Shown: in pieces, positions 23,965 to 31,894 of the stretch | Numbering within the stretch: position 1 is the first letter of the stretch | Layout: the number at the start of each line of letters is the position of its first letter | Assembly: GCF_011058315.1 (NCBI RefSeq) | Contig: NZ_CP049298.1 | Location: forward strand, 2,790,001-2,854,000 | Direction: 5' to 3' | Length of the DNA: 64,000 nt | DNA from: Chryseobacterium sp. POL2 | Lineage (GTDB): Bacteria > Bacteroidota > Bacteroidia > Flavobacteriales > Weeksellaceae | Program-made: the position numbers and the translations under genes | The notes under the pieces: generated by a model | The model's database searches: none | Seen by the model: only the letters and a program-made list of their open reading frames with translations | Told to the model about the DNA's origin: nothing

Positions 23965-24315
23965 TTAAAACATGGCGATTTTGAGTTGGGAATAAAGTAA
24001 GAAAAGACGTGGTTTTGCGAGTTTTTGAGTTTCGCTGAAAAATTTCGTATTTTCTTTGGAGTGTATGTGTTTTACAAAATTGTTGACCGTCGGAAAATCT
24101 GGGTGAGTGAATTTTGAAAAGTTTTTTAAGCTTTTAACAATTTGCTCATTTTCGGTTTTGTCACAATTAGAATATTCAAAAACTTGAGATTTATTCGGCG
24201 ATGTTTTATCAAAATTGAAATCTTGCTGTGTTGCAAAATGCAATATGCTTGCTTTCATATTACAAGGCGAAAACAAAATTCCAATTAAAAATAAAATACG
24301 CAAGAAATTTCTCAT
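23965..24315 (-). CDS. Small exported protein of unknown function, paired with DoxDA
   Basis: 116 aa with a signal peptide (MRNFLRILFLIGILFSPCNM, hydrophobic core about 4-16). The rest is soluble and basic, with a single cysteine near the middle (YSNCDKTENEQIV) and a hydrophobic end, PRLFLLYSQLKIAMF. I do not recognise a family. A second protein at 48335-48697 has the same size, signal, single mid-chain cysteine and C-terminal pattern (PLYILYQQLRASLL), and also precedes a redox gene, so the two may be distant paralogues. Its -7 box, TACTTTTG (24328-24321), ends 5 nt before the ATG. Probably co-transcribed with the DoxDA gene. Confidence 0.65.
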   Translation of the reverse strand: MRNFLRILFLIGILFSPCNMKASILHFATQQDFNFDKTSPNKSQVFEYSNCDKTENEQIVKSLKNFSKFTHPDFPTVNNFVKHIHSKENTKFFSETQKLAKPRLFLLYSQLKIAMF

Positions 24316-24320
24316 CCGTG

Positions 24321-24328
24321 CAAAAGTA
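24321..24328 (-). promoter_or_regulatory. -7 promoter box of the small exported protein/DoxDA unit
   Basis: Minus-strand TACTTTTG fits TAnnTTTG and ends 5 nt before the ATG at 24315, giving a nearly leaderless mRNA. The 24329-24500 stretch beyond it is AT-rich with no gene seen. Confidence 0.4.
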
Positions 24329-24519
24329 GGCTTTTATAACGCTGTTGCAAAGTTTTCATGCTTTCTTAATATTATAAAATTAGTTAAATATGCAGCAAAT
24401 TGGTTATCTTTGGAGGTCTTTTTAGAAGTTCATAAATCAAATGTGATTCTAAATATTATCTGAAATTTTGGATTTTATCAGAAAAAATATTTTTTAAAAC
24501 CGATTTGTTTAAAAAATTA

Positions 24520-24527
24520 TATCTTTG
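24520..24527 (+). promoter_or_regulatory. leuS -7 promoter box
   Basis: TATCTTTG, 79 nt upstream of the leuS GTG. Nothing matches TTTG at 19-nt spacing. The long leader (about 75 nt) shows no obvious hairpin. Confidence 0.5.
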
Positions 24528-24606
24528 CAAAGTGGTTTTTAAAGATGTTAATGTTTGGTAAAGTCAGGATTGATAGAATTATTAACTACCAAATATTATT
24601 TTAACA

Positions 24607-27429
24607 GTGTTTTACGATCATCAGCAGATTGAGCAGAAGTGGCAAAAGTTTTGGGAAGTAAACCAAACTTTCAAAACATCAGACGCAACTTCAAAGCCGA
24701 AATTTTATGTACTAGATATGTTTCCGTATCCGTCGGGAGCTGGGCTTCATGTGGGACATCCACTCGGGTATATCGCGTCAGATATTTATGCGAGATTCAA
24801 AAGGCATCAGGGTTTTAACGTGTTGCATCCTGCTGGTTACGATAGTTTTGGATTGCCAGCTGAGCAGTACGCGATACAGACCGGGCAACATCCAGCATTA
24901 ACAACGGAGCAGAATATCAATAGATATGAGCAGCAACTTAAAAAAATAGGTTTTTCGTTTGACTGGAGTCGCGAGATTCGGACGTCTGATTCGTCTTATT
25001 ATAAATGGACGCAGTGGATTTTTATTCAGTTGTTTCATTCATGGTATAATAAATCAACCGATAAAGCAGAGCCTATTTCCACATTAATTCAACATTTTGA
25101 AAAGAATGGAACTTCGGGGCTTAATGCTAATCAAAACGAAGTTTTAGATTTTACAGCTGAAGAATGGAGTGCAGCTTCGGAAGAAGATAAACAAGATATA
25201 TTATTAAATTATCGTTTGGCGTTTCGTGCGGAAACAACCGTTAACTGGTGTCCTGCATTGGGAACAGTTTTAGCGAATGATGAGGTTGTTGGTGGTAAGT
25301 CAGAGCGTGGCGGATTTCCAGTGTATCAAAAGAAAATGATGCAATGGAGCATGCGTATTTCAGCTTATTCTGAACGATTATTGCAAGGTCTTTCAACTTT
25401 GGATTGGCCACAACCTTTGAAAGATTCTCAGGAATATTGGATTGGGAAATCTCAAGGCGCAAGAGTTAAATTTGAAATTGAAAACCAAGATGCTGACAAC
25501 AACTACATCGAGGTTTTCACAACGCGTCCTGATACAATTTTTGGTTCGACATTTATGGTGTTGGCACCAGAAAATCCTTTGTTGGAAACAATTACAACCG
25601 AAGCTCAAAAGGCAGAAGTAGAAAATTATATTACTGAAACTTCTAAGAAAACGGAGCGTGACCGTATGACAGATGTTAAATCTGTTTCGGGAGCGTTTAC
25701 GGGAGCTTATGTTTTTAATCCGTTTTCGGGGAAGAAAATGCCGATTTATATCTCGGATTATGTGTTGATGGGTTATGGTACAGGTGCTGTAATGGCGGTT
25801 CCGGCGCATGATGAGCGCGATCACCGTTTTGCAAAGAAATTCGGTTTAGAAATTATTGAAGTGGTTGAAGGTGGTGAAAATATCCAGCAAGACGCTTTCG
25901 TTGGAAAAGACGGAAAATGTATTAATTCCGATTTCTTAAATGGATTAAACTTTGATGAAGCTAAAACAAAAATCATTGAAGTTATTCAGGAGAAAGGCAT
26001 AGGTGAAGGAACGGTTAATTATCGTCAGCGTGACGCAATTTTTTCTCGTCAACGTTATTGGGGCGAGCCAGTTCCTATTTATTTTAAAAACGATTTGCCA
26101 TATACATTGCCAGAATCTGCACTTCCGTTGGAGCTTCCAGAGGTTGAAAAGTATTTGCCAACAGAAGATGGCGATCCGCCATTAGGAAATGCAAAAGATT
26201 TTGCTTGGGACGAAGCCAATCAAAAAGTTGTTTCTGTGGACTTGATTGACAACGAAAAAGTTTTCCCAATCGAATTGTCAACAATGCCAGGTTGGGCGGG
26301 CAGTTCTTGGTATTTTTTAAGATATATGGATCCGCATGATAATGAGGTGTTTTGCAAAAAAGAATTATCAGATTATTGGGGGCAAGTCGATTTGTATATC
26401 GGTGGAAGCGAGCACGCAACAGGACATTTGTTGTATTCTCGTTTCTGGAATATGTTCTTAAAAGACAGAGGGTATATTGAACAAAATGAACCTTTCCAAA
26501 AGTTGATTAATCAAGGGATGATTTTGGGAATGAGTGCTTATGTGTTTAGAATTGATGGAACTAATACGTTTGTTTCTAAAAGTTTAGCAAAAGAGCATCA
26601 AACTCAAAAAATCCACGTTGATGTTGCATTGTTAAAAGCAACGTCGGATGAGCTGGATACAGAGGCGTTTAAGACTTGGCGACCAGAATTTGCTGATGCT
26701 GAATTCATCTTAGAAGATGGTAAATATATCACCGAGCGCGAAGTGGAAAAGATGTCCAAATCGAAGTTTAATGTGGTAAATCCTGATGATGTTTCCGAAG
26801 AATATGGAGCAGATTGTCTTCGTCTTTATGAAATGTTTTTAGGCCCGTTGGAGCAATCAAAACCATGGAACACACAAGGTCTAAGTGGCGTTTATGGATT
26901 TTTGAAAAAATTCTGGAATCTTTATTTTGAAGGCGATGATTTCGAAGTAACAGATGAAGAGCCAACCAAGGCCGAGTATAAAGTCTTGCATACTTTGATA
27001 AAAAAAGTTGTTTACGATATTGAGAATTTTTCATTTAACACGTCGGTATCATCTTTTATGATTGCAGTTAACGAGTTGCAGAAACTGAAATGTAACAAAC
27101 GTGCAATTCTAGAACCTTTGGCGGTGATTATTTCACCTTATGCGCCACATATCTGTGAAGAATTGTGGAAGCTCTTAGGACATAATGAAAGTATTGAATA
27201 TGTGAAGTTTCCAAAATTGAACGAAGCTTATTTGGTGGAAGATGAAATCGAATATCCAGTAAGTTTTAATGGAAAAATGAAATTTAAATTAGCGCTTTCG
27301 GCAAACTTAAATACGCAAGAAATTGAAGCGATTATTATGAAAGAAGAGCGCGTGCTTAACTTTTTGGGAGGGCAAAGTCCTAAAAAATTGATTATTGTTC
27401 CTAAAAAAATCATTAATATAGTGCTTTAA
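24607..27429 (+). CDS. leuS: Leucyl-tRNA synthetase
   Basis: 940 aa, class Ia synthetase charging tRNA-Leu; GTG start giving MFYDHQQIEQKWQKFW. The HIGH motif is HVGHPLG within MFPYPSGAGLHVGHPLGY, and the KMSKS loop is EKMSKSKFNVVNPDD. The CP1 editing domain (about 240-440) includes TTRPDTIFGSTFMVLAPE and the GTGAVMAVPAHDERD editing site. A Bacteroidota-type insertion lies between the core strands (about 640-710, VFRIDGTNTFVSKSLAKEHQ). Length is typical of flavobacterial LeuRS and longer than in E. coli (860). Confidence 0.97.
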   Translation: MFYDHQQIEQKWQKFWEVNQTFKTSDATSKPKFYVLDMFPYPSGAGLHVGHPLGYIASDIYARFKRHQGFNVLHPAGYDSFGLPAEQYAIQTGQHPALTTEQNINRYEQQLKKIGFSFDWSREIRTSDSSYYKWTQWIFIQLFHSWYNKSTDKAEPISTLIQHFEKNGTSGLNANQNEVLDFTAEEWSAASEEDKQDILLNYRLAFRAETTVNWCPALGTVLANDEVVGGKSERGGFPVYQKKMMQWSMRISAYSERLLQGLSTLDWPQPLKDSQEYWIGKSQGARVKFEIENQDADNNYIEVFTTRPDTIFGSTFMVLAPENPLLETITTEAQKAEVENYITETSKKTERDRMTDVKSVSGAFTGAYVFNPFSGKKMPIYISDYVLMGYGTGAVMAVPAHDERDHRFAKKFGLEIIEVVEGGENIQQDAFVGKDGKCINSDFLNGLNFDEAKTKIIEVIQEKGIGEGTVNYRQRDAIFSRQRYWGEPVPIYFKNDLPYTLPESALPLELPEVEKYLPTEDGDPPLGNAKDFAWDEANQKVVSVDLIDNEKVFPIELSTMPGWAGSSWYFLRYMDPHDNEVFCKKELSDYWGQVDLYIGGSEHATGHLLYSRFWNMFLKDRGYIEQNEPFQKLINQGMILGMSAYVFRIDGTNTFVSKSLAKEHQTQKIHVDVALLKATSDELDTEAFKTWRPEFADAEFILEDGKYITEREVEKMSKSKFNVVNPDDVSEEYGADCLRLYEMFLGPLEQSKPWNTQGLSGVYGFLKKFWNLYFEGDDFEVTDEEPTKAEYKVLHTLIKKVVYDIENFSFNTSVSSFMIAVNELQKLKCNKRAILEPLAVIISPYAPHICEELWKLLGHNESIEYVKFPKLNEAYLVEDEIEYPVSFNGKMKFKLALSANLNTQEIEAIIMKEERVLNFLGGQSPKKLIIVPKKIINIVL

Positions 27430-27705
27430 AAAAAGAATATTGATGCAAATTAAATACCTGTTTAAGTATTTGAAGTGTTTCGATTTTAAAAAAATATATT
27501 TAAAATATTACGATATAAATCATAGAGGAAAATAAATAGATGAAGATGTAATAAAAAAAAAAAGAAAAAATATTAATTTAATAATTAGGAAGTGCATATG
27601 TCTTATGTAAATTAGTTGTTAATTATTGTTTAAGTATTGCATTTTTAATTTATTTGACTTTATTTTACACAATTAAAATTTATAACAATTATAATTTAGT
27701 TTAAT
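27430..27705. other. AT-rich leader region between leuS and exbB
   Basis: 276 bp with no ORF of note. A weak hairpin (AAATAC / GTATTT, about 27451-27470) may be the leuS terminator but lacks a long U-run. TTTG at 27653-27656 could be the -33 element of the exbB operon, but no good TAnnTTTG follows at the right spacing; the closest is TAATTTAG at 27692-27699. The operon promoter is therefore not pinned down. Confidence 0.4.
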
Positions 27706-28569
27706 ATGGAAATGAATGTTTCGAACACAGATGAGCAAGTGATTGCTAAAAAAAAGGGAGGCCTTAATCCGGCTATAATTTTACCAATTCTTTACTTAGT
27801 TGCTTTAGCTATTTATTTATTAGTACTAGGTAATCCGTCTAACTTTGCTGCTAACCCAAAAGTAACGGGTGCATCAGTAGCTTTTTCGGAGGTAGAATCT
27901 AAAGAATTACACCCAGAAGGATTTATGGGTATTATCTACATGGGTGGTCCAGTAGTACACGTTCTTATCCTTTTCATGCTTACAGTAGTTGTGTTCTCGA
28001 TCGAGCGTTTCTTAGTATTAGGGAAAGCTGCAGGTAATGGTAACTTAGATAACTTTGTAATGAAAGTTAGAAGCTTACTTAACCAAAACAAGATTGATGA
28101 GGCTATGGAAGAGTGTGACAGACAAAAAGGTTCTGTTGGTAATGTTGTTAAAGAAGGTCTTACGACTTACAAAGCTTTAGCAAAAGACAACACGCTTAAC
28201 AAAGAGCAAAAAATGATCGCTCTTAACAAGTCAATCGAGGAGGCTACAACTCTTGAAATGCCAATGTTAGAAAAAAACATGAACATTCTTTCTACATTAG
28301 GTACAGTTGCAACTCTTATTGCACTTTTAGGTACGGTAATCGGGATGATTAAGGCGTTCCACGCTTTAGGTTCTGGGGGGGGTACACCTGATGCTGCTGC
28401 GTTATCAATCGGTATTTCTGAAGCACTTATTAATACGGCTTTAGGTATTGGTACTTCAGCTATCGCGATTATTTTCTACAACTTCTTTACTTCTAAAATT
28501 GATGGTTTAACTTATAAGATTGACGAAATCTCTATGAGTATCCAACAATCTTTCGCTGAGTATAACTAA
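27706..28569 (+). CDS. exbB: ExbB/TolQ-family proton channel
   Basis: 287 aa MotA/TolQ/ExbB channel protein. Membrane segments are near residues 24-44 (AIILPILYLVALAIYLLVLG), 83-107 (PVVHVLILFMLTVVVFSIERF) and, in the conserved channel core, 196-220 (LSTLGTVATLIALLGTVIGMIKAF) and 238-262 (GISEALINTALGIGTSAIAIIFYNFF). With ExbD it uses the proton gradient to energise TonB. It is first in the set exbB-exbD-exbD-tonB; the 74-bp gap to exbD contains a small AAATTGC/GCAATTT hairpin. Confidence 0.95.
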   Translation: MEMNVSNTDEQVIAKKKGGLNPAIILPILYLVALAIYLLVLGNPSNFAANPKVTGASVAFSEVESKELHPEGFMGIIYMGGPVVHVLILFMLTVVVFSIERFLVLGKAAGNGNLDNFVMKVRSLLNQNKIDEAMEECDRQKGSVGNVVKEGLTTYKALAKDNTLNKEQKMIALNKSIEEATTLEMPMLEKNMNILSTLGTVATLIALLGTVIGMIKAFHALGSGGGTPDAAALSIGISEALINTALGIGTSAIAIIFYNFFTSKIDGLTYKIDEISMSIQQSFAEYN

Positions 28570-28643
28570 GAAAAACTCAGTTAAATAAAAATTGCTAGCT
28601 GCAATTTGTAGTTCAAGAAGTTAGTTAAAGAAATAATAATAAA

Positions 28644-29243
28644 ATGGCGAAAATTAAACCAAAAAGACATGGAGTAGTAACCGACATGACAGCAATGTGT
28701 GATGTTGCCTTCTTACTGCTTACATTCTTTATCTTGACCACTCAGTTCAAAAAACCTGATGTGGAGCAAATCAAACCGCCATCCTCAATATCAGAAAAAT
28801 TGTTACCTGATGCAAGTCTTATGACCATCAACGTAACACCAGAAGGTAAATTCTATTTTACACCAGTAGATAACGGCTCAGAAAGAGTACAATTATTAGA
28901 AAAAATGGGTGCTAAATACGGAATGACTTTCGACGATAAAGAAAAGGTGGCATTTGCAAAAGTGCAAACAGTCGGTGTTCCGATGAATCAGCTGAAAGGT
29001 TATTTGAAACTGAGTGATGATCAAATGAAAACTTTTAAAGCAGATAAAGGAGTGCCTTTGGATAGCGTTAATAAGCAAGTTATCGATTGGGTAGAACAAA
29101 GTTTGGCTGTTAATCCTAGTTACAAGTTAGCTATCAAAGGAGACGTAACAACAAAATATCCAAAAGTTAAAGACTTATTTGAAGGCTTGAGAGATATAGA
29201 TTTTCTTAAGTTTTGGTTAATAACATCTCAAGAAGGGAAATAA
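28644..29243 (+). CDS. exbD: Biopolymer transporter ExbD (first copy)
   Basis: 199 aa ExbD/TolR protein. One N-terminal membrane helix follows VVTDMTAMCDVAFLLLTFFILTTQF; the Asp in MCDVAF is the proton-relay position of ExbD. The periplasmic part is larger than in proteobacterial ExbD (about 140 aa) and holds a segment between residues 65 and 125 not seen in the second copy, then VDWVEQSLAVNPSYKLAIKGD, the usual C-terminal fold. Two different ExbD subunits behind one ExbB are normal in Bacteroidota. Spacing to the next gene is 9 bp. Confidence 0.94.
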   Translation: MAKIKPKRHGVVTDMTAMCDVAFLLLTFFILTTQFKKPDVEQIKPPSSISEKLLPDASLMTINVTPEGKFYFTPVDNGSERVQLLEKMGAKYGMTFDDKEKVAFAKVQTVGVPMNQLKGYLKLSDDQMKTFKADKGVPLDSVNKQVIDWVEQSLAVNPSYKLAIKGDVTTKYPKVKDLFEGLRDIDFLKFWLITSQEGK

Positions 29244-29252
29244 TAAATAGAA

Positions 29253-29798
29253 ATGGCAGAAGTACAAGTACAAGAAAAAGGCGGAAAAGGCGGTAAGGTA
29301 CGCTCCAAAAAGCAGAATACCAGAGTCGATATGACGCCGATGGTGGACTTAGGGTTTCTATTGATTACCTTCTTCATGTTTACCACAACATTCAGTAAGC
29401 CTAATGTGATGGATCTTGGTCTTCCGGCAAAACCGAAAGATAAAAACCAGACACCACCGGATACTGAGATTAAATTGAGCAATTCGATCTCAATTATTAT
29501 TGGGAAAGATAATAGAGTTTTCTATCATCAACAAGATCAAGCAGGTCTTAACGACGAGACTTTGAAAGAGACAACTTATGATAGAGAAGGGATTACTAAG
29601 ATAATAGAGCAAGCAAAAGCTGGTGCGGCAGATCAAAATATGTTTACAGTGATCATTAAGCCAACAGATGATGCAGTATATAAAAACTTTGTAGATATTC
29701 TTGACGAAATGGCAATTACTAAAAACGAAAGATATGGGGTTACCGATATCAAACCTTGGGAAGTTGCTATTTATAAAAAGAAAGTAGGAGAACAATAA
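29253..29798 (+). CDS. exbD: Biopolymer transporter ExbD (second copy)
   Basis: 181 aa ExbD. A glycine/lysine-rich cytoplasmic start (EKGGKGGKVRSKKQNTR) leads to DMTPMVDLGFLLITFFMFTTTF with the conserved Asp, then a periplasmic domain ending FVDILDEMAITKNERYGVTDIKPWE. The YGVTDI motif matches other Bacteroidota ExbDs. It differs clearly from the first copy, so the pair likely forms a mixed ExbB-ExbD1-ExbD2 complex. 36 bp before tonB. Confidence 0.94.
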   Translation: MAEVQVQEKGGKGGKVRSKKQNTRVDMTPMVDLGFLLITFFMFTTTFSKPNVMDLGLPAKPKDKNQTPPDTEIKLSNSISIIIGKDNRVFYHQQDQAGLNDETLKETTYDREGITKIIEQAKAGAADQNMFTVIIKPTDDAVYKNFVDILDEMAITKNERYGVTDIKPWEVAIYKKKVGEQ

Positions 29799-29834
29799 TC
29801 TTCAGCTACAAATTAATTCTTAAATATTAAGAAA

Positions 29835-30677
29835 ATGTCAGACAATTCAAATTACAATCCAGATAATCTATCATTAGATGAGATTGTATTTCAGAATAGA
29901 AATAAGGAGTATGGTGCTTATGAATTAAGAACAGACTACCCGAAATTATTGACTAAGTCATTCATTTTAGGAACTGTTTTCTTCTTCCTTGCTGTTGTTA
30001 CACCTTTTGTTTATCTGAAAATTCAACAGATGAACGCTAAAGAAGCCACTGAAGTTGATGCGAATCTTATTGAGATTTTGCCAGATCAACCAGTCTTAGA
30101 ACAACCTAAAGAAGAGGAACCACCTCCACCACCTCCACCAAAAGAGGAGCCAGAGAAGATTGAAATCATTCAGAATGTTGTTCCTGAGCCTAAGAGAGAA
30201 CCAAAAGTAGAAACGCCTCCACCGCCAATTACAAAACAGCTGGAGACAACTACAGGTCTTATTAATCAGGAAGGGGTTAAGAAGCCAGATTTCACACCGC
30301 CACCACCACCACCATCTACTGGTAAAGGTGTTACGATAGAGGCAAAACCAGCTGTTAGTACAACAGAAGTGTATGCCGAAGTAGACCAGTCAGCGGAATA
30401 TCCTGGTGGTCTTGCGAGCTTCCGTAAATATGTTGGCGAGAATATTGATTCTTCTAACATGGAAGGTGAAGGACAATTAACTGTTAAGTTACGTTTTATC
30501 GTTGAAAGAGATGGTTCTGTTTCTGATGTTAAAATAACGCAAAAATCAGGAAATTCTGATTTTGATTCTGAAGCAGTAAGTGTTGTTAAGAGACAAAAGA
30601 AATGGAAACCAGCTAAGCTTAACGGCGAAAGTGTGAGATCTTATTTCTCTATTCCAATTACAATGCAATTTCAATAA
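29835..30677 (+). CDS. tonB: TonB energy transducer
   Basis: 280 aa. Cytoplasmic N-terminus with the Bacteroidota motif LDEIVFQNRNKEYGAYELRTDYP, one membrane helix (about 38-56), a Pro/Glu-rich periplasm-spanning stretch (EEEPPPPPPPKEEPEKIE and PPPPPPSTGKG, about 90-165), and the C-terminal TonB domain (about 185-280; AEYPGGLASFRKYVGEN, RFIVERDGSVSDVKI, YFSIPITMQF). It carries energy from ExbBD to outer-membrane receptors. A hairpin with a UUCG loop follows 22 bp past the stop. Confidence 0.95.
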   Translation: MSDNSNYNPDNLSLDEIVFQNRNKEYGAYELRTDYPKLLTKSFILGTVFFFLAVVTPFVYLKIQQMNAKEATEVDANLIEILPDQPVLEQPKEEEPPPPPPPKEEPEKIEIIQNVVPEPKREPKVETPPPPITKQLETTTGLINQEGVKKPDFTPPPPPPSTGKGVTIEAKPAVSTTEVYAEVDQSAEYPGGLASFRKYVGENIDSSNMEGEGQLTVKLRFIVERDGSVSDVKITQKSGNSDFDSEAVSVVKRQKKWKPAKLNGESVRSYFSIPITMQFQ

Positions 30678-30698
30678 TTAGCATTTATTAACATAAGA

Positions 30699-30725
30699 AA
30701 GAGAGGCTTCGGCTTCTCTTTTTTT
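30699..30725 (+). terminator. Terminator after tonB
   Basis: Nine-base stem AAGAGAGGC / GCTTCTCTT with one G-U pair, a stable TTCG loop and a seven-base T tail. A -7 box for the next gene begins 2 nt later, so the following genes can be transcribed separately. Confidence 0.85.
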
Positions 30726-30726
30726 G

Positions 30727-30734
30727 TATCTTTG
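30727..30734 (+). promoter_or_regulatory. -7 promoter box directly after the tonB terminator
   Basis: TATCTTTG ends 5 nt before the ATG at 30740. The -33 region would fall inside the terminator hairpin. A transcript from here would have almost no leader. Confidence 0.45.
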
Positions 30735-30739
30735 TTTTT

Positions 30740-30937
30740 ATGATGTTTAATTGGTTATCAGTGGTTACCGGATTCTTTTATGCCGTTTTAGGTGTTGTGG
30801 TAATTATTTATAAATTTTTTGTTGTCCCAATAGAACCCAATTTAGCTTATCCTTTGGGTGCACTTTTGGTGGCTTATGGAATCTTTCGTATTTTTCGTGC
30901 TATTAAAAAAATTAGAGAAAGCCGTTATGAAGAATAG
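30740..30937 (+). CDS. Small two-helix membrane protein
   Basis: 65 aa with two predicted membrane helices (about residues 5-26 and 34-54: SVVTGFFYAVLGVVVIIYKFFVV and LAYPLGALLVAYGIFRIFRAI) and a charged tail (KKIRESRYEE). No family is recognised with confidence. Its last 11 bases overlap the ATG of the PstS-like lipoprotein gene, so the two are translationally linked. Similar small proteins are found between tonB and a phosphate-binding-like lipoprotein in other flavobacteria as far as I recall; a structural or assembly role in the envelope is only a guess. Confidence 0.75.
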   Translation: MMFNWLSVVTGFFYAVLGVVVIIYKFFVVPIEPNLAYPLGALLVAYGIFRIFRAIKKIRESRYEE

Positions 30938-31799
30938 TTTTTTAATAGTTTTCAGTTTTTTTATTATTTTTTCTTGTAATAAATCAAAATCTGAACCTTT
31001 GGATACGCCCGCTCAAGGTACAATAACCATGGAGGCAGACGAGTCTTTCAAAAGTGTTGTTGAAGCACTAACAGAACGTTACATGGCGCTGAATCCGAGT
31101 ACAAAGATTAATGTTACTTATAAAAAAGAAGATTTAGGCTTTCTGGATTTATTAGATCGAAATACAAGGCTTGTTGTAATGTCTCGTAATTTGACTAAAT
31201 CAGAAAAAGAAGCTTATGATAAGAAGATTGATTTACCTTGGCAACCAGCGAAATTCGCGGCTGATGCATTGGTCTTTGTGGTTTCTAAAAATAATACATC
31301 ACTAAAAGAGCTTTCTGTTGATGATATTAAACAACGAATTTCATCTGATGAAAAAACTTTAATTTTTGACGGTGCCAATTCTAGTAATATTAATTTTATT
31401 GCTCAAGAATTTAATGTTAAAGCATCAGCTTTGAAATATTCTGTTATTAAAAGCAATGAAAATATTGTTAAAGAATTAGACAAATATCCAGAGAAAATAG
31501 GGGTAATTAGTCTTAATACAATTTCCAGACCTTATGGTGAAGAAGCTATTAGACTCCGAGAAAAGATTAATATTTTGCCTATAGTTGATAAAGGAGTGTC
31601 TTATACGCCTACTGTTGACAATTTACAAAATATGCAATATCCTTTTACTAGGGTTTTATACTTTATTACAAACGAAGGTTATTATGGCTTGGGTAATGGT
31701 TTCATAAGATTTGCATGTACGCAGTTGGGACAGATTGTTGTTGAGAAAGAAGGTTTGCAACCTTATAACATTTATCGCCGCGAAGTTCAGATGCGTTAA
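30927..31799 (+). CDS. PstS-like substrate-binding lipoprotein
   Basis: 290 aa from ATG 30927; an upstream start in the same frame lies inside the previous gene and lacks a signal. MKNSFLIVFSFFIIFSCNKSK is a lipoprotein signal with the lipobox Cys at residue 17. The rest resembles PBP-like (PstS) proteins: TITMEADESFKSVVEALTERYMALNPSTKINVTY, VVMSRNLTKSEKEAY, and DALVFVVSKNNTSLKELSVDDIK, followed by YFITNEGYYGLGNGFIRFACTQLGQIVVEKEGLQP. In classic PstS this fold binds phosphate. No pst permease is nearby; the neighbours are TonB genes and a TPR protein, so it may bind something else or act in surface uptake. Confidence 0.82.
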   Translation: MKNSFLIVFSFFIIFSCNKSKSEPLDTPAQGTITMEADESFKSVVEALTERYMALNPSTKINVTYKKEDLGFLDLLDRNTRLVVMSRNLTKSEKEAYDKKIDLPWQPAKFAADALVFVVSKNNTSLKELSVDDIKQRISSDEKTLIFDGANSSNINFIAQEFNVKASALKYSVIKSNENIVKELDKYPEKIGVISLNTISRPYGEEAIRLREKINILPIVDKGVSYTPTVDNLQNMQYPFTRVLYFITNEGYYGLGNGFIRFACTQLGQIVVEKEGLQPYNIYRREVQMR

Positions 31800-31894
31800 T
31801 ATTAACAAAATTTACAATTTCAAAATTATTTTTGGTCTGAAACTTGTGTTTCACTCCATGTTCAATATTTAAATAAACTAAAAATAAATTTATA

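Noticed and set aside
1076-24527. TTTG 12 nt from a TAnnTTTG box at tsf, the GT90 gene and leuS
   Set aside because: Three cases with the same short spacer looked like a second promoter class, but 12 nt is too short for known sigma-A spacing and TTTG is frequent in this AT-rich DNA.
25393-25824. 143-aa minus-strand ORF inside leuS
   Set aside because: It is antisense to the LeuRS editing domain, is rich in Arg, His and Cys, and has no start context.
28570-28643. Hairpin between exbB and exbD as a terminator
   Set aside because: The stem is short (AAATTGC/GCAATTT), has no U-tract and lies inside an operon; at most it modulates expression.
30100-30330. Short CCACCA repeats in tonB
   Set aside because: They encode the normal proline-rich spacer of TonB.
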